64,000 bases of DNA from Bremia lactucae. Taxonomy: Eukaryota > Oomycota > Peronosporomycetes > Peronosporales > Peronosporaceae. Position numbers and translations under genes: made by a program. Positions 31,843 through 42,782 of this stretch are shown here, piece by piece (position 1 is the stretch's first letter; every line of letters begins with the position of its first letter). The stretch is from assembly GCF_004359215.1 (NCBI RefSeq), contig NC_090623.1, positions 2,442,267 to 2,506,266 on the forward strand, in the 5' to 3' direction. The notes beneath the pieces were generated by a model, which saw only the letters and a list, made by a program, of their open reading frames with translations, had not been told where the DNA came from and ran no database searches.

Positions 31843-32755
31843 TTGCCGAATGATAAAGGCACTCGACATGAGGTCGAGCTCAAACCGGGATTGAAGTACT
31901 GTGTCATGAAGCAGTGGCCACTGCCTCGTGAACAAGTACTTGCGATCGATAAATTCTTTATCGATCGAGGAAAAGCGGGCCATGTGAGGGAGTCAACCTC
32001 CCCACATAGCTCTCCGACCTTCTGTGTGCGAAAGGCCACAGGAGGGTGGCGGATAGTGCACAAACAAACTGAATGCTGCAACAGTACCGGCTCAAGCGCC
32101 GATACCTAGAAAAGACGTTAATACAGATGGTATGTCTAAGAGTACGATCTTTTCGTCTTTAAATCTGATGGATGGGTTCTATCAAATCCTTATGCGCGAA
32201 CGGGACATCCGGTACACAGCAGTGAGCGCTCCCAGTGGGATGCTCTGGGAATGGCTAGTGATGCATCAGGGGCTTAGTAACGCCCATACACCATTCAACA
32301 GATGTGTAACAAATCTGGTGAGACCGGTGCGAGAATTCGCACAGAGTTATTCTGACGATGTATTCGTCCATCGCCGGGCCATGGACGGAAAGACGGACGT
32401 GGAAGCTAATAAAACTCACGTTCGTCAGGTTCTTACACTTATGCGAAAACATAAGTTGTATGCAAATCTCAAGAAGTGTATATTCGCTGCAAGCGAAATA
32501 CCACTTCTTGGGTGCATCGTCGGTAAACGTGGCGTACGCCCTGATCCCGAAAAGATCAAAGCAATCACCGACTGGCCAGTTCTAGTCGATGGCAGGGGAC
32601 TTAGAAAGTTCCTTGGGCTAGCGGTGTACTTACACAAGAAATCGCGCAATTATGCCGAGATGACAGTTCATCACTCTCGTCTCTTGAAAAAGACGAGAAA
32701 CGGTTATGGAACGCTGACTGTCAGTGCTCCTTTGAAGGTATTAAGCAAAGCTTGA
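31843..32755 (+). pseudogene. Family B reverse transcriptase
   Basis: The first frame covers LKYCVMKQWPLPREQVLAID and SSPTFCVRKATGGWRIVH. A 5-nt deletion near 32060 relative to the copy at the window start shifts the frame. The second frame (32132-32755) has STIFSSLNLMDGFYQILM and the catalytic motif as YSDDVFVH, keeping both aspartates. It ends with a FLGLAVYLHKKSRNYAEMT segment. Confidence 0.85.
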
Positions 32756-33255
32756 TGCAATCGCCCATATTGGCGATTGCGGATCAAGACAGACTATTCC
32801 ATGTGGTCTGTGACGCCAGCGATTTCGCAATCGGCTGTGCGTTAATGCAATACGATACAGATGGCGCGGAGCGCGTCGTCTGTTACCAATCGCGTCAGCT
32901 GCAACCAGCTGAACGCAATTATCCAGTGCATGACAAGGAACTCCTTGCCATGAAATATTCATTGGCTAAATTTAGGGTTTATCTCCTTGGAAATAATCCG
33001 ATCATCCTATATACGGACCATGCGTCATTACGCACGGGCGTAAATAGCCCACACCTCTCGCAAAAAAGAATGCGAGGTGGCTATCCTTCTTCACGGAGTA
33101 TAATTTCTCCGTGGAATATTAACCAGGACGACTTAATGTCGTCGCTGATGCGTTATCACGCCGACCCGATTTCGAGTCAGCAGTGCACCCCAACAGTAAA
33201 AGTGATCTTACTGTTGCAACACTCATTTCAAGTGTTCTGTCACCAACCTGTTTGA
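32752..33255 (+). pseudogene. Family B RNase H
   Basis: Landmarks are VVCDASDFAIGCALM, YPVHDKELLAMKYSLAKFRV and LYTDHASLRT, holding the first three acidic residues. A frameshift near 33065 (a run of six A) puts the last motif, VVADALSR-like, in another frame near 33140. Confidence 0.8.
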
Positions 33256-33499
33256 TGACATAAAGAAAGCATACACAGATGATAAATACCTTCTGCCTTT
33301 AATGGATCATCTGATGAATCAATCCGATAAATGTTTTAAAGATTTACCGGCTTTATATCGATCGTCATCCGATCGATACACAACACGCAACGCCTTATTG
33401 TATTACACAGCCGTTGCCGGCGACACTCCATGTGTCGTCGTCCCAGCGCACAATGATTTCGCTTGCGCATCATGTATGAGTGTCACGATGCACCAACAA

Positions 33500-34820
33500 G
33501 TCAGCATCGTTAACGTGAGAAAACTTATCTCACAGTAAGTCGCGACTTTTACTAGCCCGACCAGTATCAGTTTGTGCGCAAGTACATTCGTGCTTGCGAG
33601 GTATGTCAACGGGTGAAGCCTAGCTCTTCATCCCGTGCACCTCTCCAACCTAAACTACCACTTCCGGCAGAATGTGGCAGTCCGTATATATGGACTTCTT
33701 TTTCGGATTTCCCAAAGCCGATCACAAACAATCGAATCCTTTAATTTGTAGACAGATTCAGCAAGATGGTACATCTTGTTGCAGTACCAGAGTCGATCAC
33801 AGCTCCGGGCTGTGCCCGTGTCTTTATCGACATGGTGTTCAAACTCCACGGTTAACCCCGCGAACTGGTCTCCGATAAAAATCCAAGATTCACGGCGGAG
33901 TTCAGGCAATCCGTGTTCCGATATCTCGGAACACGGCTGACTATGTCAACATCCGATCACCCAGAAACGGATGGTCAAACAAAACGCGTAAATCGCGTCC
34001 TCGAAGAGATACTTCGAGGTTACGTCCAATCGTATCCGAATTGGAGCGATTTTTTCTGATGGTCGAATTCGCCATCAATAATTCGGTGCATGCGTCAACA
34101 ACGCATACACCGTTCTTTGTGAACGACGCGAATGATGTCGATGTCGAAGATATCGACATCGAAGACGAGAATGATCTCATGGCAGTACGCACAAAGCGTA
34201 CTGAAAAAGACAAAACAAATGAGTCAGCAGAAGAATATCTGCTGACGTGAGAATCAGTAATCCGTTTCGTACAGGATTCCATTGCTAACGCATTGGACCG
34301 TCAGAAACGGAACGCAGACAAACATGGAAGAGCAAATGCTCTTCCATTTAAATTAATGACCTAGTACTACTCTCTACGGTAAACTTGCCTAAGCGTGTAG
34401 TCACTATGTGTGATTAAGTAAACTACTACCTAAGTTCATTGGTCCATTATGTGTACTCCATCGCAGAGGCAATGCGTCCACCATAGATTTGCAACGTAGG
34501 ATGCGAACGCATCCTACGTCTTACGTTGGTTGGCCCATCAGTACGCGGTTGAGTTTGTCGATCTCGACTCCAGATCCGACACATGGGTCGGATCTAATTT
34601 TCCCTCCTCGACCACAACCATTGGTGGATTTTCACGGTGGTCAACGTTTTCTTGTGGAACGTTTCGAAACCACCGTGATGTGAAGGGACAGCGAACGAGT
34701 TATGGGGTTCGCTGGCGCGGTTATTCACCTTCGCGTGACAGCTGGGAACCTCGTTCCCAGCTGATGTTGACGTTGAGGGCCTCGTCCGTCAGTATGACGA
34801 GACCCATCCGATGAATTAGA
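33500..34820 (+). pseudogene. Family B integrase with chromodomain
   Basis: The zinc-binding cysteines lie in YIRACEVCQRVKPSS (33580-33625). Core segments are SDKNPRFTAEFRQSVFRYLG (33872-33931) and HPETDGQTKRVNRVLEEIL (33957-34013), where the catalytic Glu of DGQTE is Lys. The C-terminal part is in another frame (34260-34500). A chromodomain is split by a frameshift near 34680: FLVERFETTVM, then YGVRWRGYSPSRDSWEPRSQ. Chromodomains target chromoviral gypsy elements to modified histones. Coding ends at 34818-34820. Confidence 0.82.
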
Positions 34821-35450
34821 AGGTCCATCGGAAAATACGCGCCCCGGGCCTGTAAATTGATTGCAAAACGTCAATCGCATCGCGCATCTCGAGAGAGATG
34901 CGCCTTTCCTAGGGCGAAGAAAGGGAGTAAACATCCCCTTTCACTCTTTCGTGCTGACGACACATCACGGACAGGGATCACCCTACGTGAGGCATGGAAG
35001 TCCTGCCTCACAAGACAACCGATGCAATATAAACCTTGCACCGGTTGGAGTTCATTTCTCAAACTTGATGCGAATCCCGTTAAGTCTTTGAAGCCAGGCT
35101 TTGCTTTTAATGTCTTTGACATTGCGAAAAAACGCGCTCCAGGTTTGCATTAGCGAGATTTTATCTCGCTTGTGTTGCCACTATACCATCGATCCTTAAG
35201 AAAAGCACCCAAATAAAAAGTTTCTTCAGCGCGAAAGTTCTTCGCGCTGGGATCAAGGCCATGTAGCTTTGTCGCAATAAATTATGGATATTAATTGTGA
35301 GGAGTCGTCTCTTTAGACCAGCTACTAAATAACCGTTCGGGCAAAAGCCACGGCTTTTTCTCAGGGGCAAGACGAGACATTTTATTGTCTACGCTACCCT
35401 GAGTGGTACCCACTGAAGCAGGGTTACCACAAGAACTTTTATTTTGATGG
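34500..35450 (-). pseudogene. Antisense open reading region of the plus-strand family B copy
   Basis: On the minus strand segments homologous to the antisense region at 22066-23696 appear in the same order. They include LAPEKKPWLL near 35350, a block near 35250 and a 83-codon ATG frame at 35122-34871 with SKTLKAKPGFKDLTGF. The N-terminal part is cut by the copia junction and the C-terminal coiled-coil part is shortened by a deletion near 34540. Most of it lies downstream of the sense stop codon, so it is not a mirror of sense codons. Confidence 0.45.
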
Positions 35451-35584
35451 CTTACGCCATAATCGGTTGAAGATTGATGTGTTTATCAGAAGTGTTCCGC
35501 TTATGCATATGCGTGCGTAGGAGAAATATAGCAAGGGATCAAACAACAAGAATAACACTAAAAATAGTGTGTGGAAACTCACGC

Positions 35585-35660
35585 TATGTGGCTCAGTCTG
35601 GTAACGCATGGCAGTGCCATCCCACAGGTCACCGGTTCGATACCAGGCAACGACAAAAAG
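35585..35660 (+). other. tRNA-like block with pol III boxes A and B
   Basis: Box A-like TGGCTCAGTCTGG (35589-35601) and box B-like GGTTCGATACC (35634-35644) are 45 nt apart, as in tRNA genes. The arms do not fold into a convincing cloverleaf, so this is not a working tRNA. It may be the head of a SINE or a tRNA-derived part of the copia leader. Confidence 0.4.
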
Positions 35661-35782
35661 TAAAACCTTTGGGAACTGGTGGTTGGGTTTCACCAGCACT
35701 GTACTACCAGACAGTGACGTCTCCCATTTTATGGTGGTCCACATATCTGAGAAAAAGGGCGCAGCGATCGATAGGAAAGAGA

Positions 35783-35833
35783 TAACGGTAGGATAGAGTT
35801 AACGGTAGGATAGAGTTAACGGTAGGATCGAGA
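35783..35833 (+). repeat. Three 17-bp tandem units in the copia 5' region
   Basis: Units of type TAACGGTAGGATAGAGT repeat three times at 35783, 35800 and 35817. The third is slightly changed at its end. Their place upstream of gag suggests an LTR enhancer-like array. Confidence 0.75.
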
Positions 35834-35919
35834 TAAAGTCAATATACAACTTACTTTCCGGTTTGCAATCTCGACCGTAAGCCTATCTTCAAGCTCATAG
35901 GATAACGTAATTCAACAGG

Positions 35920-36660
35920 TTATGAGACCAAGCAACGACTCCGGTTTCAAGATTGAGCCTTTTGATGGCTCAAACTACGTACTATGGAGCTACTAGAAGA
36001 AGATGTACCTCATGTCGAGAGGGTTGTGGGAGCTGTCTCCGGTGTAGACGCTCCGAATGCAGTAAAAGAGAAGCAAGCACACGCTGCGATCGCGCTGAAT
36101 CTGAGGGACGCGCGGTTGATGCACATTATCGACGCGACGACGGCGAGAGAGGCGTGGGAGAGGCTGGCGAAGTTTCACCGCACACAAGACATGGCGAATC
36201 GACCTTGGCTCAAGAAGAAGTTTGCCTCATTCAAATGTACAGCTTCAAGCATCAGTGGTCACGTGATAGAGCTTGAAGATCTAGTGATGAAGATGAATAG
36301 CGCTAGCTGCGGGTTATGTGAAGAGGACGTATGTGCGGTGATGCTGAGGAGTCTACCTGCAAGCTACGAGAGCTTCGTGCAGACGTTCCGCATGTCCGTG
36401 TAAAATTTAATTTCAGCGACCTCGTGAGCAAGTTGATTTCCGAGGAAGCGTGGCACAAGGACGCGGCGCGTGCAGAAGAAGCACGGCTCTTTACACAAAC
36501 AAGATAAACGGCAAGCAGCACCCGAAGAAGTAGCATGAACGGCGTGCTAACAGACCGTCAGAAGCGTGTTTCAACTGTGGCAAGGTCGGCCGTTTAAGTC
36601 GTAGACCAAGAGAAACACGTGAAGTAGGACACGACCACTCCAACGTCGCATTTAATGCTA
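35920..36660 (+). pseudogene. Copia gag region
   Basis: An ATG at 35921 region opens FKIEPFDGSNYVLWSY-like codons (35947-35994), the usual N-terminus of copia gag. It continues in shifted frames with RLMHIIDATTAREAWERLAK (36113-36172) and MLRSLPASYESFVQTFRM (36343-36396). A degraded CCHC knuckle (CFNCGKVGR) lies near 36570. Confidence 0.75.
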
Positions 36661-36688
36661 GCGAAGGTCCGTCAGCGGCTGCTGGGTT

Positions 36689-37083
36689 ATGGACAGTGGC
36701 GCATCTGCACACGTGTGCAAGGACCGGGAAGCTTTTGTGGAGTACAAGGAAGTATGTCAGCCACGCAGTATATCATGCGCGAAGAGTAATGTGAAGCTCA
36801 AGGTCATCGGCCACGGAACGGTGAACTTACGCCTTTGGACCGGACATGCTTGGATCGACACTCGCCTGAGAACACTCTCCACGTTATAGATCTGTCACAG
36901 AATTTATTCTCGCTAACGGGCTGCATCTATGCGAGGAATGTTTTAGAGATCACGCGCAACGAGTGCGTCGTGAAGCGGGGCGGGACACCAGTTGCCACTG
37001 GAAGGAACCAGGGCTTCCTGATGTACCCCAACATTGAGGTTGGTGCAGAGTGCCACGTAGCCGAGTGCTACAGTGAGCTTTGA
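36689..37083 (+). pseudogene. Copia protease and GAG-pre-integrase
   Basis: The active site is MDSGASAHVC at 36689-36718, followed by VIGHGTVNLR. The pre-integrase part is in the next frame (HVIDLSQNLFSLTGCIYARN, 36880-36939). Confidence 0.8.
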
Positions 37084-37089
37084 CACAGA

Positions 37090-38290
37090 AGACTGGGTAA
37101 CGCATCGTACGGGACGATAAACGAAGTGATTAAGGACGGAATGATCAAGAGCACGGAAATGAAGACCGAAGTCCTATGTGACGTATGCGCGACATCCAAA
37201 CAAGGGCCCAAGTAATTCAAGACAAGCGAGGGAGATAAGGGACTCAGGGACAGTGCGCGTTCTGACGGTATCGTATTCTCCGACGTGCTTAGACCAATCC
37301 CTCCAGCTTCAAGATCCGGCGTCAAGTACATTGTGAGGTTCATCATGATGAAGAGCCGGCACGTGACGGTTTATCCGTTGCGAAAGAAGAGTGAAGTCGT
37401 GACCGCGGTCACAAGGTATTACTGGGAGATTAAGATAGCGCCTGGGACTAAGATCAAGGTCATTCGAAGTGACAAAGGTAGTGAGTACAGAAAAGCGGCA
37501 ATAAACAACTTCTGCAAAAAAAAGTATATCAAGGAAGAGTTCACAGTTCCATACAATCCTGATCAGAACGGTATGGCAGAGCACATGAATCGAACTCTGG
37601 TAGAGATGACGCGCTCCTGCTTAAGGACAGCGGTCTCGACAAGACTTACTGGTGTGAAGCATTAATGACAGCGGCAGACATTCGGAATGTGATTACAAAT
37701 TCGTCGAACAAGAAGTCAAGTCCGTACGAGATGTTGTTCAAGTGAAAGCCGCTCACCGATCATATGCGCGTGTTTGGTTCGCGATGCTACGCGCACGTAA
37801 CAAAGGAGAAACGAAAGAAGCTGGACGATTCGGGCGTGAAGTGTTATTCTCTTGGCTATGCAAAGGATCACAAGGCGTACGGACTACTTAACGCGGATGA
37901 TGGTTCTATCATAATTTCAAGAAGCGTGACGTTTGCAGACCAACCCATCTCAAATGGAATGAAAAAGGAAGACGAGCGGATTACCGACATCAAAGATGAA
38001 GAGAATTTAGACAGCGGTATCGACATCAAAGATGAAGAGAATTTAGAGACTTCGACACTTGACGACATGATGTGGAGGTTCCAGCAAATGATGAAAGGCT
38101 TCGGACTCCACCACTTCGAGCTTGCCGTGATCCGGTTCGTGGTAACCAAAACGAGTCCAGTGTTCAAGGTCAGATTCCTACTCGAGCATCAAGCACGCCC
38201 GGAAGAGACGGCGATGACGAGTGGATGGTGCGACCAATTCGAAGAAAAGCGGTCTAGTGCGCTGCGCACAAGAGTTTCCAAACCTACGCC
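37090..38290 (+). pseudogene. Copia integrase
   Basis: The core shows IRSDKGSEYR (37465-37494) and the PDQNGMAEHMNRTLVEMTRS segment (37558-37617), holding the second Asp and the catalytic Glu of the DDE triad. The first Asp block reads IVFSDVLRPIPP rather than the usual TDIVGP-like pattern and is diverged. The C-terminal MRVFGSRCYAHV block starts at 37764. Two 39-bp near-identical units encoding IDIKDEENLE/DS repeat at about 37988-38050. Confidence 0.8.
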
Positions 38291-38339
38291 ACGGCCACTT
38301 CAATTTAGACAACTTTGAAGGAGAAGACGACTCGTTTTA

Positions 38340-39740
38340 TTGCTTTGTTGCAGATGATGATGGAGAACAAGCTTCGACATACGATTTAGTGATGATGACT
38401 AAGAACAAGAAACAGTGGCTAGTAGCAATGAAGAGCGAGATGCAGTCACTCAACGAACACAAGACGTAGATGCTAGTAAACATGCCACCAGATAAGAAGG
38501 CTGTTGGATGCAAGTGGGTATTTCGGATCAAGCGCCATCCAAACGAAAATATTGTAAAATTCAAGGCACGATTAGTTGCGAAAGGATTTACGCAGCGACA
38601 TGGGATCGACTTCGTCGAGTGTTGGCAATTGCAGCAGCTGAAGACTTGGAGGTAGACAATGTCGACGTTGATACCGCATTCTTGTATGGAGAAGTTGACG
38701 AGGAGATCTACATGGACCAACCCGACGATTTTGAAGATCAATAAACTCCGATGACGAAGTGTTTGCTGTAGAAAGCGCTGTATGGAACCAAGAAAGCGGC
38801 GCGGCAGTGGAACAGCAAACTAAATCAGCATCTGGAGAACCAAGGATTCAAAAGCACTTCAGCAGATCCGTGTGTGTTTTATTCGAGTGTCAAGCGGGGT
38901 ATACAGCATCACCGTTATTAACGTGGACGACCTAATGCTGTTTGGTAGAACTAAGGAGCACATCCAGGACATCAAGAGTGCGCTTAAGCTAGAGTTTAGC
39001 ATCAAGGAGCTTGGGGATCTCAAGTACTGCTTGGGAATCGAAATTCACCGCAAGCGCGACGAACACTTGATCAAGATGAAACGAAAGGCATATATCAGGC
39101 GACTCTTCAAAAAGTTCGGAATCGAGAATTGCAAGGACGCGCACACACCAGCGGACAACAACTCGAAACTAGTGAAGATGCCTGAAGAGGAAGCGTTTGT
39201 ACCAAAATTTCCGTATCGCGAACTGCTGGGTGCATTTATGTACATTGCGACTTGTACACGACCAGACATCGCGAATGCGGTTGGCGAAGTTGCCAAATTC
39301 TGTGAGCACTACGGGAAGTCACTCTGGGTGGCGGCCAAGAAAATTCTCAAGTACTTGAGACGACTAGAGATATCTGCATTGTGTTTAGCGGCGTTAGCAA
39401 GGGAGAGCTTACTGGATTTGCAGACGCAAACTGGGCAGGCGACCTAGATACGCGGCGTTCAACGACAGGACACGTGTTCTTCCATTACGGCGACACGATC
39501 TCATGGGAATTCCAAGCGCCAGCTAACCGTTGCGACATCTAGCACAAAAGCAGAGTTTATAGGTTTGTACAGCGCAACTCAAAAGGCAGTCTGGCTTCGA
39601 AATTTGATAAAGGACCTGGAGTACAAGACGGATACGGCGACAACGTTTTTTCAAGACATTCAAGGATGTATTGCGCAGGCAAAGAATCCTGTCTACCATT
39701 CGCGCACGAAGCACATCGACATCAAGTTTTAATTCTTGCG
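38340..39740 (+). pseudogene. Copia reverse transcriptase and RNase H
   Basis: RT landmarks are KAVGCKWVFRIKRHPN (38499-38546), ARLVAKGFTQRHGIDF (38565-38612), DVDTAFLYGEVDEEIYM (38666-38716) and NVDDLMLFG (38920-38946), where Asn replaces the Tyr/Val of the usual YVDD. RNase H follows with the PVYHSRTKHIDIKF segment near 39690-39732. There are at least three frame changes. Confidence 0.8.
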
Positions 39741-39854
39741 TGAGAAGGTGGCAAGTGAGGTAATTGCGCTTGAGTAAAGAAACAGGGGGTACAGTACCGC
39801 CCATGATTTCTTTCACACGCAAGCGGGTGAATTTAATTCGTTGCGACCGCTGTT

Positions 39855-40674
39855 TCATCGCATCGGAATGCGGATGAATGCGGCGCAGGAATTCCGCATC
39901 GTATTGGTATGGCGTTTCATTTGAACGCAACCTTGACCGGGATCGGGAAAATACGCCCAAGCGATTTGCCCTGAGCCCTCCATGATTTTAAAGACGACAT
40001 AATAATTATGTGCGTCTACAAGAACGCGCTCTAGACGCGACGCTCTTGGCCCGTTTAAACAAGGCCATTCAGATGGAGGGGGCATCTTTGGAATGCCACC
40101 CGTCACATAGCCACGTTCTAAACGACTGGCTTGTGACACCGACTGAGCACGTTCACGTGTCGTCGGCGGAGCTTTTGCCTCCGAATCCTCTATGTCAGTA
40201 CCATGATAAATTATGCTTTGAGCATATGGCGTTGTGGTTATACCCAACGGAGAAGCGGCTGCGCCTTTATGGGCAGCGCTCTCATAAATGGTCACTGCGC
40301 TATCCAGCGCAGATGACGAGACAGCGCTCGTAAAAGTTGCTGTCTTTCTGTTGTGAGCAATGAGAGAAGAAAGCTAAGATGGGCAATAATGCGCCATCAT
40401 CATTCCTCACGAGCTCGTTGTCCGCATCACTACTATGAGGTGACGGCAACGGTGCCGACTCATTGTAGTCGACAATGAGCGACGGATCAACATCCTCACT
40501 GTTAAAGTGGGATAGATCCTTTAGCCCTGTTAACGCGACAGCCGCAGTGGCTGTCGGCGTATCGATTAAGGCATTAGACGCGGCCGGCAAATTAATGCGG
40601 CGCGTACGCTTAGTGCGAGGTTGAGTGGGCGTCTTCGCAGACGACCCATCAACGTAGCCCCTTTTAGGTGGCAT
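39855..40674 (-). pseudogene. Antisense open reading region of the family E 3' end
   Basis: Two minus-strand frames overlap by a shift near 40340-40300. The first starts with an ATG at 40674, 131 bp inside the LTR, and encodes a basic start (MPPKRGYVDGSS..., TKRTRRINLPAA) and an acidic Ser-rich part (FNSEDVDPSLIVDYNES). The second encodes a Pro-rich and then hydrophobic part (NYYVVFKIMEGSGQIAWAYF) and stops at 39855. Together about 270 codons. No sense coding is present here. The family is not recognised. The position and polarity match the antisense region of family B. Confidence 0.5.
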
Positions 40675-40804
40675 CTTGGGCGCCGTGTATGGAAACACGT
40701 ACGCTAGAGTGATCGAGTGAACTAGCGGCGCTTACAGCTGCTCGCAGTTCCTCTCTCCTCTGACGAATTTAAAAATTTAAATTCGTTCTTTAAAAGGGGG
40801 ATGG

Positions 40805-41340
40805 TGTAACGGCTAAAGTTGCCCTAATGTTACACAGTCCCCGTTTAGTACACTTGGTGTACTTAAGGGGATGGTCAATTACTAAATAATAGTAATTAGA
40901 CCCAACACTCGGGTGTGGTGCACATTTGCGACCAACCCTTGTGGATGTGATGCACATGGGTGTATTCACATAAAGAGGGATGACGCCCAGCGTCATCCGT
41001 GATGACGGCTAGCGTCATCTGTTACGCGAGGTATTTAGAGAGATACACTCGCAGTACATATTAAATGTTATCTATAGAGATAACATTTTGATTGGTAAAA
41101 ATAGGTATTTGTATTTAATTCTATTAAATAAAAATTAGTCTGAAAACTACTTCCTACTTGGTAGGTGCGCACGAGGTGACGGATTACCGCTCCCGTGACG
41201 ACACTTAACCAGAGTACTTAGTGTTCGGTGAGGTTGCTTGCACGCCCACCACAACTACCTCACTTTACGCAATCGAAGCAGGTTTAACCGCTTCCTCGCT
41301 GTGCTAGGGTGTGTGTCTAAGTAGAGCGTGGCCGCATTAC
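40805..41340 (+). repeat. LTR of family E
   Basis: It starts TGTAACGG after the purine tract AAAAGGGGGATGG. The first 140 bp match 60125-60264 and the last part (about 41200-41330, CTCGCTGTGCTAGGGTGTGT) matches 49015-49140. The 3' boundary is not resolved. An 18-bp direct repeat pair (GACGCCCAGCGTCATC / GACGGCTAGCGTCATC) lies at 40981-41020. Confidence 0.7.
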
Positions 41341-41344
41341 GACG

Positions 41345-42583
41345 TGCCAGCCTACGAAGTCATTGTGGGGCTAAGAGCCAAAGCTAGCGCCGGGATACCT
41401 GGAGCTCAATTCTCCAGTGGGACACTTCGCGACGATTCCAGTTGCTCGTTTTTGGTGGGTCATAACGACACAGTATCTTCTCATAAGATTACTGGATTCA
41501 TAACCACCGGTACGAGCGTGCGTTAAGCGGCCGCACGATGTCCTTTCTTGCCGCATTGAGAACACTTTATGGTGTTTTGACTGCGAATGTCGAGGCGTAA
41601 AGGTTTCCAGCGATCGCAAGATTTATCGATTGTTTCAGATATTTTGGCTTTCGACCAGACATTTTGAGACGTAGCAACGCGACATATATTTATCACGAAG
41701 CGCGATAGAAATTACTTCGTCGAGGACCCAACGCGTTAGGCAGTTACGTGTCATGCCCTTCTGGATACCGAAGTCGAAGACTTAAATTTGCGCAGCCATG
41801 TTGATCGGCTGCGTGATGTTACGCGAAGCAAGGTGTCGTTTCTTCAAAGCGTTATAATGCATCGACAGCTCGTCCAATCGAAGGGAACAAAAGCCTGCAC
41901 GCAAACGAGACTCGCCTTAAAGAAGATCGAGTGCCAGTCATAAGTCACACTGAATGGTATCCAGCGCGCATAGTTGACCTGACACTGGTTACAGCGAAGG
42001 TTATGTGCCTCGAAACTTCACGTACATTGCGAAAATGCGAATTCGCTCACGAGGAGTTTCCCAGGAGCCCAATTCTTTGCCTTGCATAACGTAAAGAGAA
42101 CAGCGAGCTGATTTTGGCTGTCGGTTCGTCAATCATTGCTAAAGCTACGCAATGTCAATCTCGCAGAACCCACTATTAAGAAAGAGGCAATTCGGACCAT
42201 CACTTGGGTACGTCGACATCTCTATCAAGATAGCGTTATGCTGAGAAGTGCGCGGATGAGTCGATACTCGCCAATTCGCTTCAGCGAGCTTGCGTACCAT
42301 AAAAATTGGATGAGCTGTTAGTTAAGCATCGCTGGCTCAATAGTGGTGTTACGGCGATTTGTTCAGACACCGCTGCAAGGCGGTATTATGCCTGTTACTC
42401 CACCGAGGTGAGGAGAGGGATGTCCAGATGCTCCTGCAGACCGCTCGAGTCGAAGAAGACTCGTTCTTGCTAATCTAAAATCTGGTTATTAGAATGACTA
42501 CGATGTGCTTTTAGGTATAACGGTGCGAGAGCCCGTTTCCGTCCTACATTTTAACTCTTTAAGGATGCGCGTCATATATGAGA
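41345..42583. other. Stretch with no recognised gene
   Basis: Short open frames on both strands show no family motif. Context (LTR on the left, retroelement relics on both sides) suggests decayed gag of a gypsy element, but I cannot show this. The MULE begins at its right end. Confidence 0.4.
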
Positions 42584-42592
42584 TTAATTTAA

Positions 42593-42740
42593 GGGAAAAG
42601 TACCAAAATACCACTGACAAATGCAGAAAAGACGGAAATACCCCTGTACTTTTATAATGACCAAAATGCCCCTGGCTATAGCCTATATATAAATATATAC
42701 ACGGAAAACCGTTGCGCACAGCAAAATCACATCACTTTAC
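42593..42740 (+). repeat. Left TIR of the MULE
   Basis: Reverse complement of 45420-45566 with a few substitutions and short indels. It begins GGGAAAAGTACC and includes TATAGCCTATATATA. Confidence 0.88.
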
Positions 42741-42782
42741 CTCACCGCCGCGCCCCTACCTCACTTCTTCTCCGCGCCAATT

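Larger units (their letters stand above)
28932..35465 (+). mobile_element. Ty3/gypsy family B element, plus strand, broken and lacking its 3' LTR
   Basis: The order is 5' LTR (28932-29377), primer-binding site, gag with zinc knuckle, protease, RT, RNase H, integrase and chromodomain. The sense coding ends near 34818. A 650-bp region with antisense coding character then runs to about 35465, where similarity to the minus-strand sister stops and a copia-type element begins. The 3' LTR is missing. Frameshifts occur in every domain, and the integrase third catalytic residue is changed. Confidence 0.9.
35470..39775 (+). mobile_element. Ty1/copia element, truncated at the 3' end, pol frameshifted
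   Basis: The order protease, integrase, RT, RNase H is that of copia. A 3' LTR is absent: the pol frame breaks off near 39775 and joins the 3' part of a family E gypsy element. The 5' untranslated or LTR part (about 35480-35925) contains three 17-bp tandem units and a tRNA-like block. A candidate primer-binding segment GGTTATGAGACC is at 35920-35931. Confidence 0.85.
39776..41340 (+). mobile_element. 3' end of a Ty3/gypsy family E element with LTR
   Basis: The block starts with a GGGTACAGTACCGCCCATGA-containing segment (39788-39807) shared with 60035-60060 and continues with about 900 bp that carry an antisense open frame. It ends with a purine-rich tract and an LTR beginning at 40805. The chimeric element near 60 kb has the same flanks but lacks the antisense insert. 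The left join to the copia element is abrupt. Confidence 0.7.
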
